From positions 23,948,162 through 24,012,161 of the forward strand of contig NC_132898.1 of assembly GCF_030463535.1 (NCBI RefSeq): a stretch of DNA of 64,000 nucleotides, read 5' to 3'. Both the position numbers and the translations under genes were made by a program. The notes below the pieces were generated by a model. The model was not told the DNA's origin. It made no database searches and saw only the letters and a list, made by a program, of their open reading frames with translations. This DNA is from Salminus brasiliensis. Lineage: Eukaryota; Chordata; Actinopteri; Characiformes; Bryconidae. Below are positions 23,701 through 35,700 of the stretch, piece by piece; within the stretch, counting starts at the first letter, position 1; every line of letters starts with the position of its first letter.

Positions 23701-26700
23701 CCAAAAACTACCAAACCACACCAGCAACTAGCAAACTGCATCAACAACTACCAAATCACATTAAGACCTATTCAACTACACCAGTTACCAAAACACATCA
23801 ACAACTGATAAACCACACTAAGAACTTTGAAACCACATCAAAAACTACCAAACCACACCAACAACTACCAAACCACACTAAAAATGATCAAACCACACAA
23901 TTTACCAAAGGACATGAAAAACTACCAAACCACACCAACAACTACCAAACTACACTAAGAACTACCAAACTATACCAGTTACCCAAAACACACCAAGAAC
24001 TACTAAACCACACCAGTTACCAAATCACACCAGCAATCCAGTTCTTTGTTAGGTTGGTTGTAAACATTATCTTTTAATGCAGTAAACTGTCTGAGTTGGC
24101 TAATTTTGCAGTTGTGTTGTAAATTTACAGCAAAGAAAGTTGTTGTTCTATTATCCAGCTTCCTGAGGTTACAACGAACCAGAAAACTATAAAAGACAGT
24201 ACATTTACATTCACAATACTTTTGAAATAAGAGAAAGAGGTACAGACCTGGTCGGACAGGCATTGCTTTGGAGAATAATGATGTACATAAACATTAGAAC
24301 AGCACATGCATTTTATATTTTAATCTCAAATTTAACAAAATAGAACATGAGTGCATCTAATACTAATAAACAACTTTCCTGAAATAATCATGATAACACT
24401 TATTGAACCATAAAGCTACAAAACACAGTACATTTACATTCACAATACTTTTAAAATAAGAGAAAGAGGTACAGACCTTGTAATCCTGGTAATCCTGTGA
24501 AGAAAAAGATGTTTAACTATAGAGTTTTACTAATTAGCACATGAATGCATCTAATTCTAATTCACAACCTTCCTAAAATAATCATGATACCACTTATTTA
24601 CCAAAAAACTACAAAGGACAGTACATTTACAATCACTTACACTAGACTGTTCTATATTTGGGTACAGCAGCTAATGTGAAATCGTACTGCTGCAATACTA
24701 AAAAATAAACTACCCTAACTACACCAATTAACCAATTACAGCACCATGTTTGCAAATCCAGTAGGTGCAAAGCTTCTTTGTAGACTAACCACTACTAAAC
24801 CACACTAAGACCTAACAAATCACACCAAAAACTACCAAACTACACCAGCAACTAGCAAACCGCACCAACAACTACCAAATCACATTAAGACCTATTAAAC
24901 TATACCAGTTACCAAAACACATCAACAACTGATAAACCACACTGAGAACTTTGAAACCACATTAAAAACTACCAAACCACACTAAGAACTACTAAACTAC
25001 ACCAGTTACCAAAATACACCCAGAACTACTAAACCACACCAGTTACCAAACAACACCAACTACCAAATCACACTAAGAACTACTGAACTACACCAGTTAC
25101 CAAAACACACCCAGAACTACTAAACTACACCAGTTACCAAACCACACCAACTACCAAATCACCCAGAGAACTACTAAACCATGCCAGTTACCAGAACACA
25201 CCCAGAACTACTAAACTACACCAGTTACCAAACCACACCAACTACCAAATCACCCAGAGAACTACTAAACCATGCCAGTTACCAGAACACACCCAGAACT
25301 ACTAAACTACACCAGTTACCAAAACACACCAACAACTGATAAACCACACTAAGAATTACCAAACCACACAATTTACCAAAAGATAATTGACCAAACCACA
25401 CTACTAGTTACCAAATCACACCAGCAATCCAGTTCATTATCAGGTTGGTTGTAAACATTAGCTATTAGAGTTGACTAATTTTGCAGTTGTGTTGTAAATT
25501 TACAGCAAAGAAAGTTGTTGTTCTATTATCCAGCTTCCTGAGGTTACAACGAACCAGAAAACTATAAAAGACAATACATTTACATTCACAATACTTTTGA
25601 AATAAGAGAAAGAGGTACAGACCTGGTCGGACAGGCATTGCTTTGGAGAATAATGATGTACATAAACATTAGAACAGCACATGCATTTTATATTTTAATC
25701 TCAATTTTACTAAATAGAGCATGAGTGCATCTAATACTAATAAACAACTTTCCTGAAATAATCATGATAACACTTATTGAACCATAAAGCTACAAAACAC
25801 AGTACATTTACATTCACAATACTTTTAAAATAAGAGAAAGAGGTACAGACCTTGTAATCCTGGTAATCCTGTGAAGAAAAAGATGTTTAACTATAGAGTT
25901 TTACTAATTAGCACATGAGTGCATCTAATTCTAATTAACAACCTTCCTAAAATAATCATGATACCACTTATTTACCAAAAAAAACTACAAAGGACAGTAC
26001 ATTTACATTCACTTACACTAGACTGTTCTATATTTGGGTACAGCAGCTAATGTGAAATCGTACTGCTGCAATACTAAAAAATAAACTACCCTAACTACAC
26101 CAATTAACCAATTACAGCACCATGTTTGCAAATCCAGTAGGTGCAAAGCTTCTTTGTAGACTAACCACTACTAAACCACACTAAGACCTAACAAATCACA
26201 CCAAAAACTACCAAACCACACCAGCAACTAGCAAACTGCATCAACAACTACCAAATCACATTAAGACCTATTCAACTACACCAGTTACCAAAACACATCA
26301 ACAACTGATAAACCACACTGAGAACTTTGAAACCACATCAAAAACTACCAAACCAAACCAACAACTACCAAACCACACTAAGAACTACTAAACTACACCA
26401 GTTACCAAAATACACCCAGAACTACTAAAGCACACCAGTTACCAAACCACACCAACTACCAAATTACACTAAGAACTACTAAACCACACCAGTTGCCAGA
26501 ACACATCCAGAACTACTAAACCACACCAGTTACCAAACTACACCAACTAACAAATCACACTAAGAACTACTAAACTACACCAGTTACCAAAACACACCCA
26601 GAACTACTAAACTACACCAGTTACCAAACCACACCAACTACCAAATCACCCAGAGAACTACTAAACCATGCCAGTTACCAGAACACACCCAGAACTACTA

Positions 26701-29700
26701 AACTACACCAGTTACCAAACCACACCAACTACCAAATCACCCAGAGAACTACTAAACCATACCAGTTACCAGAACACACCCAGAACTACTAAACTACACC
26801 AGTTACCAAAACACACCAACAACTGATAAACCACACTAAGAATTACCAAACCACACAATTTACCAAAAGATAATTGACCAAACCACACTACTAGTTACCA
26901 AATCACACCAGCAATCCAGTTCATTATCAGGTTGGTTGTAAACATTAGCTATTAGAGTTGACTAATTTTGCAGTTGTGTTGTAAATTTACAGCAAAGAAA
27001 GTTGTTGTTCTATTATCCAGCTTCCTGAGGTTACAACAAACCAGAAAACTATAAAAGACAGTACATTTACATTCACAATCTCAAAAATTGCCCTAGAATA
27101 TCAAACTGTGTTTATCTTGGAATAGATCAATAATTCAGTAACCATGTAAGCAACAACCTGTGAACCACTGTTCCTCCTTCAAAAACAAATCCAGCTTTTA
27201 CATAAACCGTGTCCACTAACGCCAAAGCTGGAGAAACAGTAAAACACGGAAGTGACTTCAGGACAACAGGGTGTTGTTGATACTGGAGAGCACTGTTTTT
27301 TTCTCCAATAAGACTCAAGAAAGATAAACCCGATAACTGAGGCTAAAAGCTAACTGGCTACAATCTCTTCAGCTTGCTAACAGCATGAGAGGACGGCAGC
27401 ACTATCCGACAAGACTCAGAAATAACTAGTTTTTCAGTGTTAAAATAAATAAATATATAATATGCTGGTGCCATGAACTGGCCAATCAGAGCAGAGCTTA
27501 TTGGCTTTTTTTGCTGTTTTTTTCTGTAAAAGAAAAATCAGCCTGTTTCATTCAAGAGGTCAAATACAATAACAGTGGTAAATAGGTTTGTTAAATGCCA
27601 TCTGAGCATGTTTCACACTTACTATTTAAACATCAAACAGCAACATAGATACTCAATAAATGCATTATATGGCATTAAAGGCATCAATATATATTTTAAT
27701 ATAAGGGAAAAAGAAGCAGAGGACCTGGATGAGACATTGGAGGACTGTGAGCTGCAAAAGAGAAAAAGATGTTGAATATTAGACCTTGATTTAGTATTGA
27801 AGTTTACACAGTCAGTAAACAGTGAGTCAATGGGAGAAATAAGAAGACTGAAAAACATTAGATGTTAAAATAAGAGAAAAATAGAAAAAAAACACATTAA
27901 AATAAGAATAAAATAGGAGAAGACCTGGATGAAACACTGGAGGACTGTGAGCTGCAGAAGAGAAAAAGATGTTGAATATTAGACCTTGATTCAACATTTA
28001 ATTTCACACAGTCAGTAAACAAAGTTACTGTAAACAGTTGGTAAATGGAAGAAACAGGAAGACTCAGACATTATGAACTAACTTACACCCCGCGTAAGGT
28101 GCGTTGCGATGCTCATTGCTATATTACACCCCACCAACAGTCAGACATTTTCACTCTTTCCGCCTGCATTGTTTAAACAGCAAAGGTGCTTGTGAATATA
28201 TCTACATCGATGGATGTGCTGGTCCCGAAATGAGGTGTGTTCAGGTAAATTTCTGGCATATTGCTATCTTGGCAACGGAAAACAAAGGTGCTCCACTGAC
28301 TGAAAGCAACCCAGGCAGATGTCAACATTTAGATGTTCATTGCTGTCTTGCCAGTAAATCGTCAACACAGACATGTGCCCAAGACACGTACACCCCGGCT
28401 TTGTGCCATTGAAGTAGTAATCCGCCAAAGTCAGACCGCACCAGGCTCTTACAGTGACCCGCTGATTGGTTTATTGCACGTTACGCCCAAAAGACTTATC
28501 CTGCATTGATATGCCCTAAAATCAAGCAGCATGGTTCACGACTTACCTAAAGATTGTTAAAATAGGGTCCCAGCTGTTACTACAGTATTGCAAATGAAGC
28601 AGCCAAGCTGTGTAACGTACCTCCCCATACATTATGTCATGTAAACAACAAACTGTTCTGGAGACTGAACACTGTTCTTGAAGAACATAAACTATTTAAA
28701 AAGCACAGTAAGAATAATTTAAATATTTGAGAAAAAGAACAGACCTAATATATGGAAACCTCCTCCTACTGGTCCGCCTCTTCTTCCTTCTGATAATAAT
28801 AAAAACAATTGAAATGTTAAAAGTTGAATGTTATAAAACTTTAAAACTTTTGTTTTACACGTTTCTTTTTGTTAAACACATGATTTATCTGGTCAAATTA
28901 ATACAGATTAACTTTTCTTAATTACATTTGTCTGCAGCTGAATTAAAAAAGTAAAACTTCTAAAATGTCCTAAATGGCTGCTAGGATATTGTTGGGTGGT
29001 TGGTATGGTGTTACTAAATAGTTGCTGTGGTGTTTCTATGTGGTTGCTATGGTTTCTCAGATGGTTGCTATGGTGTTGCTAAATGATTGCTATTGTGTTG
29101 ATAGATGGATGCTATGGTGTTGCTAAGTGGTTGCTACACAATTGCTATGGTATCCCAGGTAATTGCTATGGTGTCTCAGGTGACTGTAGTACCCAAGTGG
29201 TTGCTGTGGTACCCACTGTGGGTATGGCTGGGTTTTTGTCTAGTATTTTAATTATTGTGACACCACAGGGCAGTGGTGGCTCAGCGGTTAGAGCGCCGGG
29301 CTGTCGATAACAGGGTTGTGGGTTTGATTCCCGGGCTCGGCAAGCTGTCACTGTTGGACCCTTGAGCAAGGCCCTTTACCTTCTCTGCTCCCCGGGCGCT
29401 GGAGTTGGCTACCCACCGCTCTGGGTGTGTGTGTGTACTCACTACCCCTAACACTGCCCCTAACACATGTGAGTGTGTGTTCACTACCAGAAGGGTTAAA
29501 GGACACATTTAGCTGTACAGTGACAAATACGTGCACCTTTACCTTAAGAGTGCACAAACTTTGACACCCCATTCATTTCTATAGGAAATTATTCTGTACT
29601 AAACCCATTGCCACATAACCCATACCACTGAACAAAAAGCAGTATACAATCATACCAAACAATCAGGTTATGAGTTGTGAAGACCTCTATCTCAAAAACT

Positions 29701-32700
29701 GTGTGACGAGTTAATCGACTAAAAAAAAACAGCAAAAGTAGTTATACAGCTATACTCAAAATACCACGAGCTCACTTCTGGACCACAAGATCACTTTTCT
29801 TTTCTGCTCTACTTACGGGAGACTAAAAGGCAGTCATGACATCTGCCTCTCTCCTCGCCCTCTTTGGGTTTGTGAGCGACTTGTGTGTCCGATTCCTGGG
29901 GCTTGGTGACTACCATAGAAGTCAGTGGAGTCACAAAACTGTACTTCAGAGAGAGATCCAGGGCTTCTTTCTTGGCTGCTTCTTTCTCCTCTCCTTTAAG
30001 TGTCAGTCTGAGACAGAAATACGAATGTGAACGTTTCCGGTGCCACTGTTGTGTAAAGCTACTACTGTTCATGTGTTTAATTCCCAGCAAGAGTTCAGGA
30101 CGTAAACCTGACAAACATCCCCAGCTTTGTTAGGTCACCTTTATTACAGATCCGAATAGACGACAGGAGATACAACAGCAGAGATAGCACCCAAAAAATG
30201 GCCCAAGCACATTAGTGGCTATGCTAGCCATCAGGATCTAATCATTTTCTCAGTGATTGTATTGCATATTTACATAATTCATTCTGGATACTCCATTCTG
30301 AGAAGCCTGATGGGTGCCTCATCTACAGAATATTGCAGGCCATGACAGGTAACATATTTAACACTTGTTTAATCCCAGAATTTCAGTAGCTTTAAGTAAA
30401 CTGTAAAGTCATTATTATGGGGACACAGAGTATATAGAGTAAATCAAAGAATAAAAGGCTCTCACTCTTTCCTCAATAGCTGTTTAACTGTAAGGTAAGC
30501 CCAGAGTCGCTGGGTGAAGTTTTCATGTTGAGGTGGAACTTCAGGTAGGTCTCTCAGCGACACAGTCTCCTCATATTTCACTTTTTTGCTTTTCTGGAAA
30601 ATGTGAACAGAAGACAACCAGCCAAGTGACCATATGTCCAGTCAAAAAGCTGCAAACATGGCCAGATTACACTGTCAGTATCTATCTTGCTAAGCAGTTG
30701 CTATGGTGTTTCTAAGTTGCTGATGTGGTAATCTAAGGTGGTTGGTATAGTGTTGCAAAATGATTGCTACTGTGTGCTAGGTGGTAGCTATGGTATCTCA
30801 GGTTGTTGCTAATGTGTTGCTAGGTGGTTGCTATGGTGTTGCTATATAGTTGCTATGGTTTTGCTAAGTGGTTGCTAAGTGGTAGGTACTATGGCATCCA
30901 AGTTGGCTGCTATGGTGTCTCAGGTGGTTGCTGTGATGTTGCTAAGTGGTCTGTGTTGTGTTGCTAGGTGGCTGCTTTGGCATCCCAGGGGGTTGCTATG
31001 GTGTTGCTAAGTGCTTGCTAGATTATATTTGTTTAAAATACCTGTCTTCTAGGCAGCTGCTAAGGTGTTGCTGGGTGTTTGGTATGGTGTTGCTAAGTGG
31101 ATGCTAGGTGCTTGCTAGATAGTTGCTATGGTTTTGCTAAGTGGTTGCTAAGTGGTAATTAATATGGCATCCAAGTCGGTTGCGTCAGTGTCTGAAGGTG
31201 ATTGCTTTGGTGTTGGTGGTTTGTTGTTAGGTGGTTGCTATGGTATTGCTAAGTGCTTGCTAGATTATATTTGTTGTTTAAAGTGTCTGTACGCTCGGCA
31301 GCTCCTAAGGTGTTATACCACATTACTGAGACAGAGATGTTCTTACCGAAAATGCAACCACCTCCACTTTGAAACTCTCCAGGCTGTTGTCTGTGATCTC
31401 ACCAGCCACCACAATCTCTGAGCCGTTGTAGTACAGACCGAATTCGGTCTGGGTTAGGTTTGATGCTCCCTCATAGTTTAGCTGAAGATCATGTAAGAGA
31501 GGAGTGGCCACCTCCTCGTAGAAACCCTAGCAAACATGAAGACAGCACTGAATGGAGCACCACTGACACCAGCACAGCACTGAAATATGCCATGACATGA
31601 CCTTTGCTGTTTTATTTATCCTACCTGTAGCTGGAGGTCAGCGTCGGAGTCCTCATAGATCCTGCGAGCAAGTCCACCGTTTTCCAGGGCCATTTTCTCC
31701 AGGAAATCAAAGTTAACATCAAACCCAAATCCCAGACAATACAGAGCAAACTTTCCTCCGATGGCCTCCTTCACATTGGCTTGAATCCTTTCTGGATTGC
31801 TTACACCTGTAGGAGGCAGCAGTGGGACAGAGACATGCTGAAAATGCTGATTATCCAGGTTTGGAGTATTTGAGGACATTATTTCCTCTACTGAGACCTT
31901 TTTAAGAGTGAGACATTTATCCATTAAAACACTCTACGTAGGCCCAACACCTAATTACTGTTGTAATTTACCCTCGCCAAGAACATTATTAGGAAGACAC
32001 CTGTTTATTTATGAAATTCAGTACAGCAGTGCATACATTTTTGCAGATATAGGCTACCTGCTTCAAGACCACATAGTCTTCCAGTACTTTTAGCCAAGAA
32101 CAGAAAGCTGAGGATGCAGTGGGAAAGGCTCACTAAAATTGGACTGTTAAAGTCTCAATTTCTGCTGAGGCTCACAGATGGTAGGGTTAGAATGTGGAGC
32201 CAACAGCTCGATTCCATGAACCCAACCTGCCTTGTGTAGACAGTCCACGCTGGTGGAGGTGGTGTAATGAAGTGGGGGATGTTTTCTTGGCACGCTTTGG
32301 GCTGTAAATACCAATAAATCATGGCTTGAATGCCACAGCCTAGACCCATCTTCCCACAGCTACATCCAGTAAAATGATGCACCACCACAATGAAAAGTTC
32401 ATCTCAGACTGCTTCTACCAATATTGAGTGGGCAGCATTTTTATAGGCCCTAAAATAGAGCCCTGTGGTACGCAACAAAATCTGGTGAACAGTTATACAA
32501 TATTTACTGTAGGATTAATATATTTTAGGCTAGCTTTTCATACTGGAATGTGTGCAAAAATACTGATCAATACATTGATTTATGTGTGTATAGTTGTGAT
32601 GCATTACTGTCTGTTTTAGGGCCAAAACTATTAAGCCTTAGCATGTCTTGTAATCCTGACATGATAGTTGTGTAACATTTGGTGCATTAAGAGCAGGGTT

Positions 32701-35700
32701 GGTGTGGAGGTGGAGGGCAGGAGATAGTGTGGCTGCTATATGTCTGTATTTTGTATTTCCTGTAAGTTCCAGCAAGCAAATTATTAGTAGATGTCTTTGA
32801 GGCATGTTATTATTGAATTCCAGGCGGGATGTGCTGTTCAGCAGTATGTTTAAGTGTTTGTGTGTATCAGTGCTTTCGTACCTGAATTGGGGGCTCCATC
32901 GGTCAGTAGAATGAGGATGGAGGCGGAGCCTTCTCGTGGGTGTCTGTTGATCATCTCCACCCCCTTTAGGACTGCAGAATTGATGTCAGTGGCTGCGAGA
33001 CAAAAGTCAAACGTTGAGATGTTGATTATTAACTAAACAGAGCATTCGTTCCTTCTTTAACCCTTTAATGTCACAATGGCTTGATGGGGAGACTGGGCCA
33101 CAGACTAAACACCTTACACAATATTTCACTTTATATCACTTTCAGCTGCAGCTCATTTACTAAAGTTTTTAAGGCTAAACTATACTGTTAACCAAATGGA
33201 GTATTGGGAACGTTTGCCTAAACTAAGCTGAATTAACTCAAAAAATGCTCTGATTTTACATGTATATGGATTCATTGTTGGCAAATGTGCTGTGAAAGAA
33301 CAGATTTTGGCCCAAAGTCTTGCTTGTGAAACATGAAACGTGTAGATAATACAACCACACTGTTTTGCATAAGTGTCAGTAACTGCCTGACCTTTTGTAC
33401 TGCAAAGATTGGGACAGTGGTAGGTTAGTGGTTAGCGCACCAGACTATTGATGCCAGGGTTGTGGGTTCAGTACCTGTGCTTGACAAGCTACCATTGTTG
33501 GGCCCTTGAGCAAGGCTTTTCACCCTCCCTGCACCCCAATTACCAACCATTTTTCATTTTCTAAGGGTGAATATGGTTGTCTTGCCTGCAAATGTGTCAT
33601 TTGACTTTGAACCGCCAAAGTACCTACATTTTTTAATAACCGCAAACTTAACAGTCTAACCTTACTTTTTTGCATTTTTTGCATTTGCTTATTTAAAAAG
33701 AATCCAAAGTCACCAAATTTCAAGCATATCTTACCTCCTTGATCTTCAATCCTTCTGACAAAGCTCTTTGCTAAGTTCACATTACTCTCAGTGGCTTGGA
33801 GGAGTTCTTGTTTCCAAACGTCTACATGACTGTCAAAGATTATCAGCCCAAAGTTGTCATCACTAGCAAGGTCTCCCAAAATCCTTTGCATTGCCAAGCG
33901 GGTCTACAGTGGGAAAACTCCATCAGCAAATGTGTTTGGTTGTCAAGTGGCACACTCACATGAATAGTACTGTGATTAGTAAAGTGAACGAGTCTATAAG
34001 ACAGGCTGTATGAAACTGAGGTGGACACGTATAGCTACAACACAAAAAACTGCTGCGTTTTTGTTGGTTTTTTAATAGTGCACCTGTTCCATTTTCCTGC
34101 CGTGCATGGAGCCGCTTCGATCGATGACGAAGACCACATTTTTGGGAATTTGCTGAATGCCCATGGGTGCGAACCAGTGTGCAACATAGCCATTTGATAT
34201 CTGTTAGAAAAGAAAGATCATTGTAATCATCCATATCATTAAATGCATGGGAGATCCAGCTGTTTCTATCTACCTTATTCTGCCACACCCACTTTCAAGA
34301 GTTTGTTTCTTCAGCCTTTGTGTTCTAATTTCCAGCCATTTCTTATCAAATGTTTTATGGTCATCTTGCATTGAAATGTATGCAGTCTGAAGTAGGCTAC
34401 TGCTGTGTACACTGATCATAAAGTACCCAAGCTAAAATTACCCAACATTTCAACAGGCTATTTAATGCTTTACTGTACTGAGGGGCACCATATCCAAAGG
34501 AGAAGAGCATCTGCATGTATGGTTAAAATCGCAAGCTTTAAAATAACCACCTAAATGTTCATACGTCTGTATTTACCATTCTGTAAAGAAGAAAATCTGT
34601 TATGATGCTCCGGTTAAGTGAACATGCTGGGTTCTTGTGAAGCGATCGAGTAAAACATTGACCTAAGAGCCTTACAAGCATCTGATGCGTCTGCTTCACC
34701 AGTGCTGTCATGTAACTGTCATACTAGAAATCCTAACACAGAGGGCCATATTTTTCTGATCTTTTGGTGAGCCATCAACTGCGCACCGTGTAGCTTGATT
34801 TAGGGCATCAGTGTGTCTTTGCTGTCGTAATAACAGGAAGAGTACACCTTGCACAGCTAGAAACGCACAAAAGTCTCTTAATTAATCATGGATGTGTTTT
34901 GTGCATAATGCGCAATAAACCAATCAGTCTGTCTTTTGCTATTCCCCTTAAGAGGCAGGTGCGGTCTGACTTTGGTACATGCGTTGGGCACACGCCTGTG
35001 TTGACAATTCACTGCCAAGAAAGCAATTAAGTGTTGGTGTCTGCCTAGGTTGTTTCAGTCAGTGGTGCTCTTGTGGTGCAACATGGTTTTCCGTTACCAA
35101 GATAGCAATACATTAGAAAGTTACCTAAATAACCTAATTTCGAGAACACCACGGCCATCGTCATAGATATACTCACAAGCACTGTTACTATTTAAACGAT
35201 GCAGGCGGAAGGTGTGAAAATAGACTGTTGGTGGGGTGTAAGATACCAATCAACATGGCAGTGCGCCTTCTGCAGGGTATAAGATAGAGTCCAGAGTAAA
35301 CAAAGACTGCCAGAGCCACTGTTAATGGAAAAAAGTGAATGCACTGCATTCAAAAATCTCCAGTTACACTCTATGACATCTAATTTATAGAGAAGAAGGA
35401 GAAAAACCTTCAGTTTCAATGAAAGTCAGTGTATAAAAAATATTTTATTCCAAGTCACTTTGGAGCATTTGTATTAGTCCATTCCTTATGAAATTTGGAC
35501 ACAATGTAAAGAACAACTGCCAGAAAAGTGAACAACTATGCAGCAGATACTATACATACCAGTGTAACAGTATATCTAATACAATTTGTATACTGATGTA
35601 AATAAGTAAGTGGATCGGTGGTTAAGTTACAGGTCAATAGTAACTAGTCTTGATCTTACTTAGCTTCCATGTAGCATTTGTGTATGTAGAGTTTGATGTT

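Larger units (their letters stand above)
22556..27078. repeat. Tandem 1.0-1.4 kb segmental repeats in the gene 2 linker
   Basis: Units start at 22556, 23582, 24709 and 26085, each with ctaccctaactacaccaatt followed by a stretch containing gcaaatccagtaggtgcaaa. Each unit has minisatellite DNA, and units 1-3 then carry the AMPVRP and GLPGLQ micro-exons. Unit 4 breaks off at about 27078 before the exons. A diverged partial unit lies at 22240-22555. Size differences come mainly from the minisatellite part. By eye, units 2 and 3 are almost identical over hundreds of bases. Confidence 0.88.

Noticed and set aside
24125..25682. Two identical 60-residue reverse-strand open frames (24125-24307 and 25500-25682)
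   Set aside because: They are the same intron sequence in two copies of the tandem repeat, overlapping the AMPVRP micro-exon out of phase. Identity reflects duplication, not selection.
19851..26925. CRISPR-like array of short repeats
   Set aside because: Units are degenerate, without spacers of constant length, and the DNA is clearly vertebrate.
29268..29345. Possible tRNA gene
   Set aside because: A and B boxes are present, but the sequence does not fold as a full cloverleaf and continues into a SINE body with a tail. Related diverged copies lie at 33411 and 35774.
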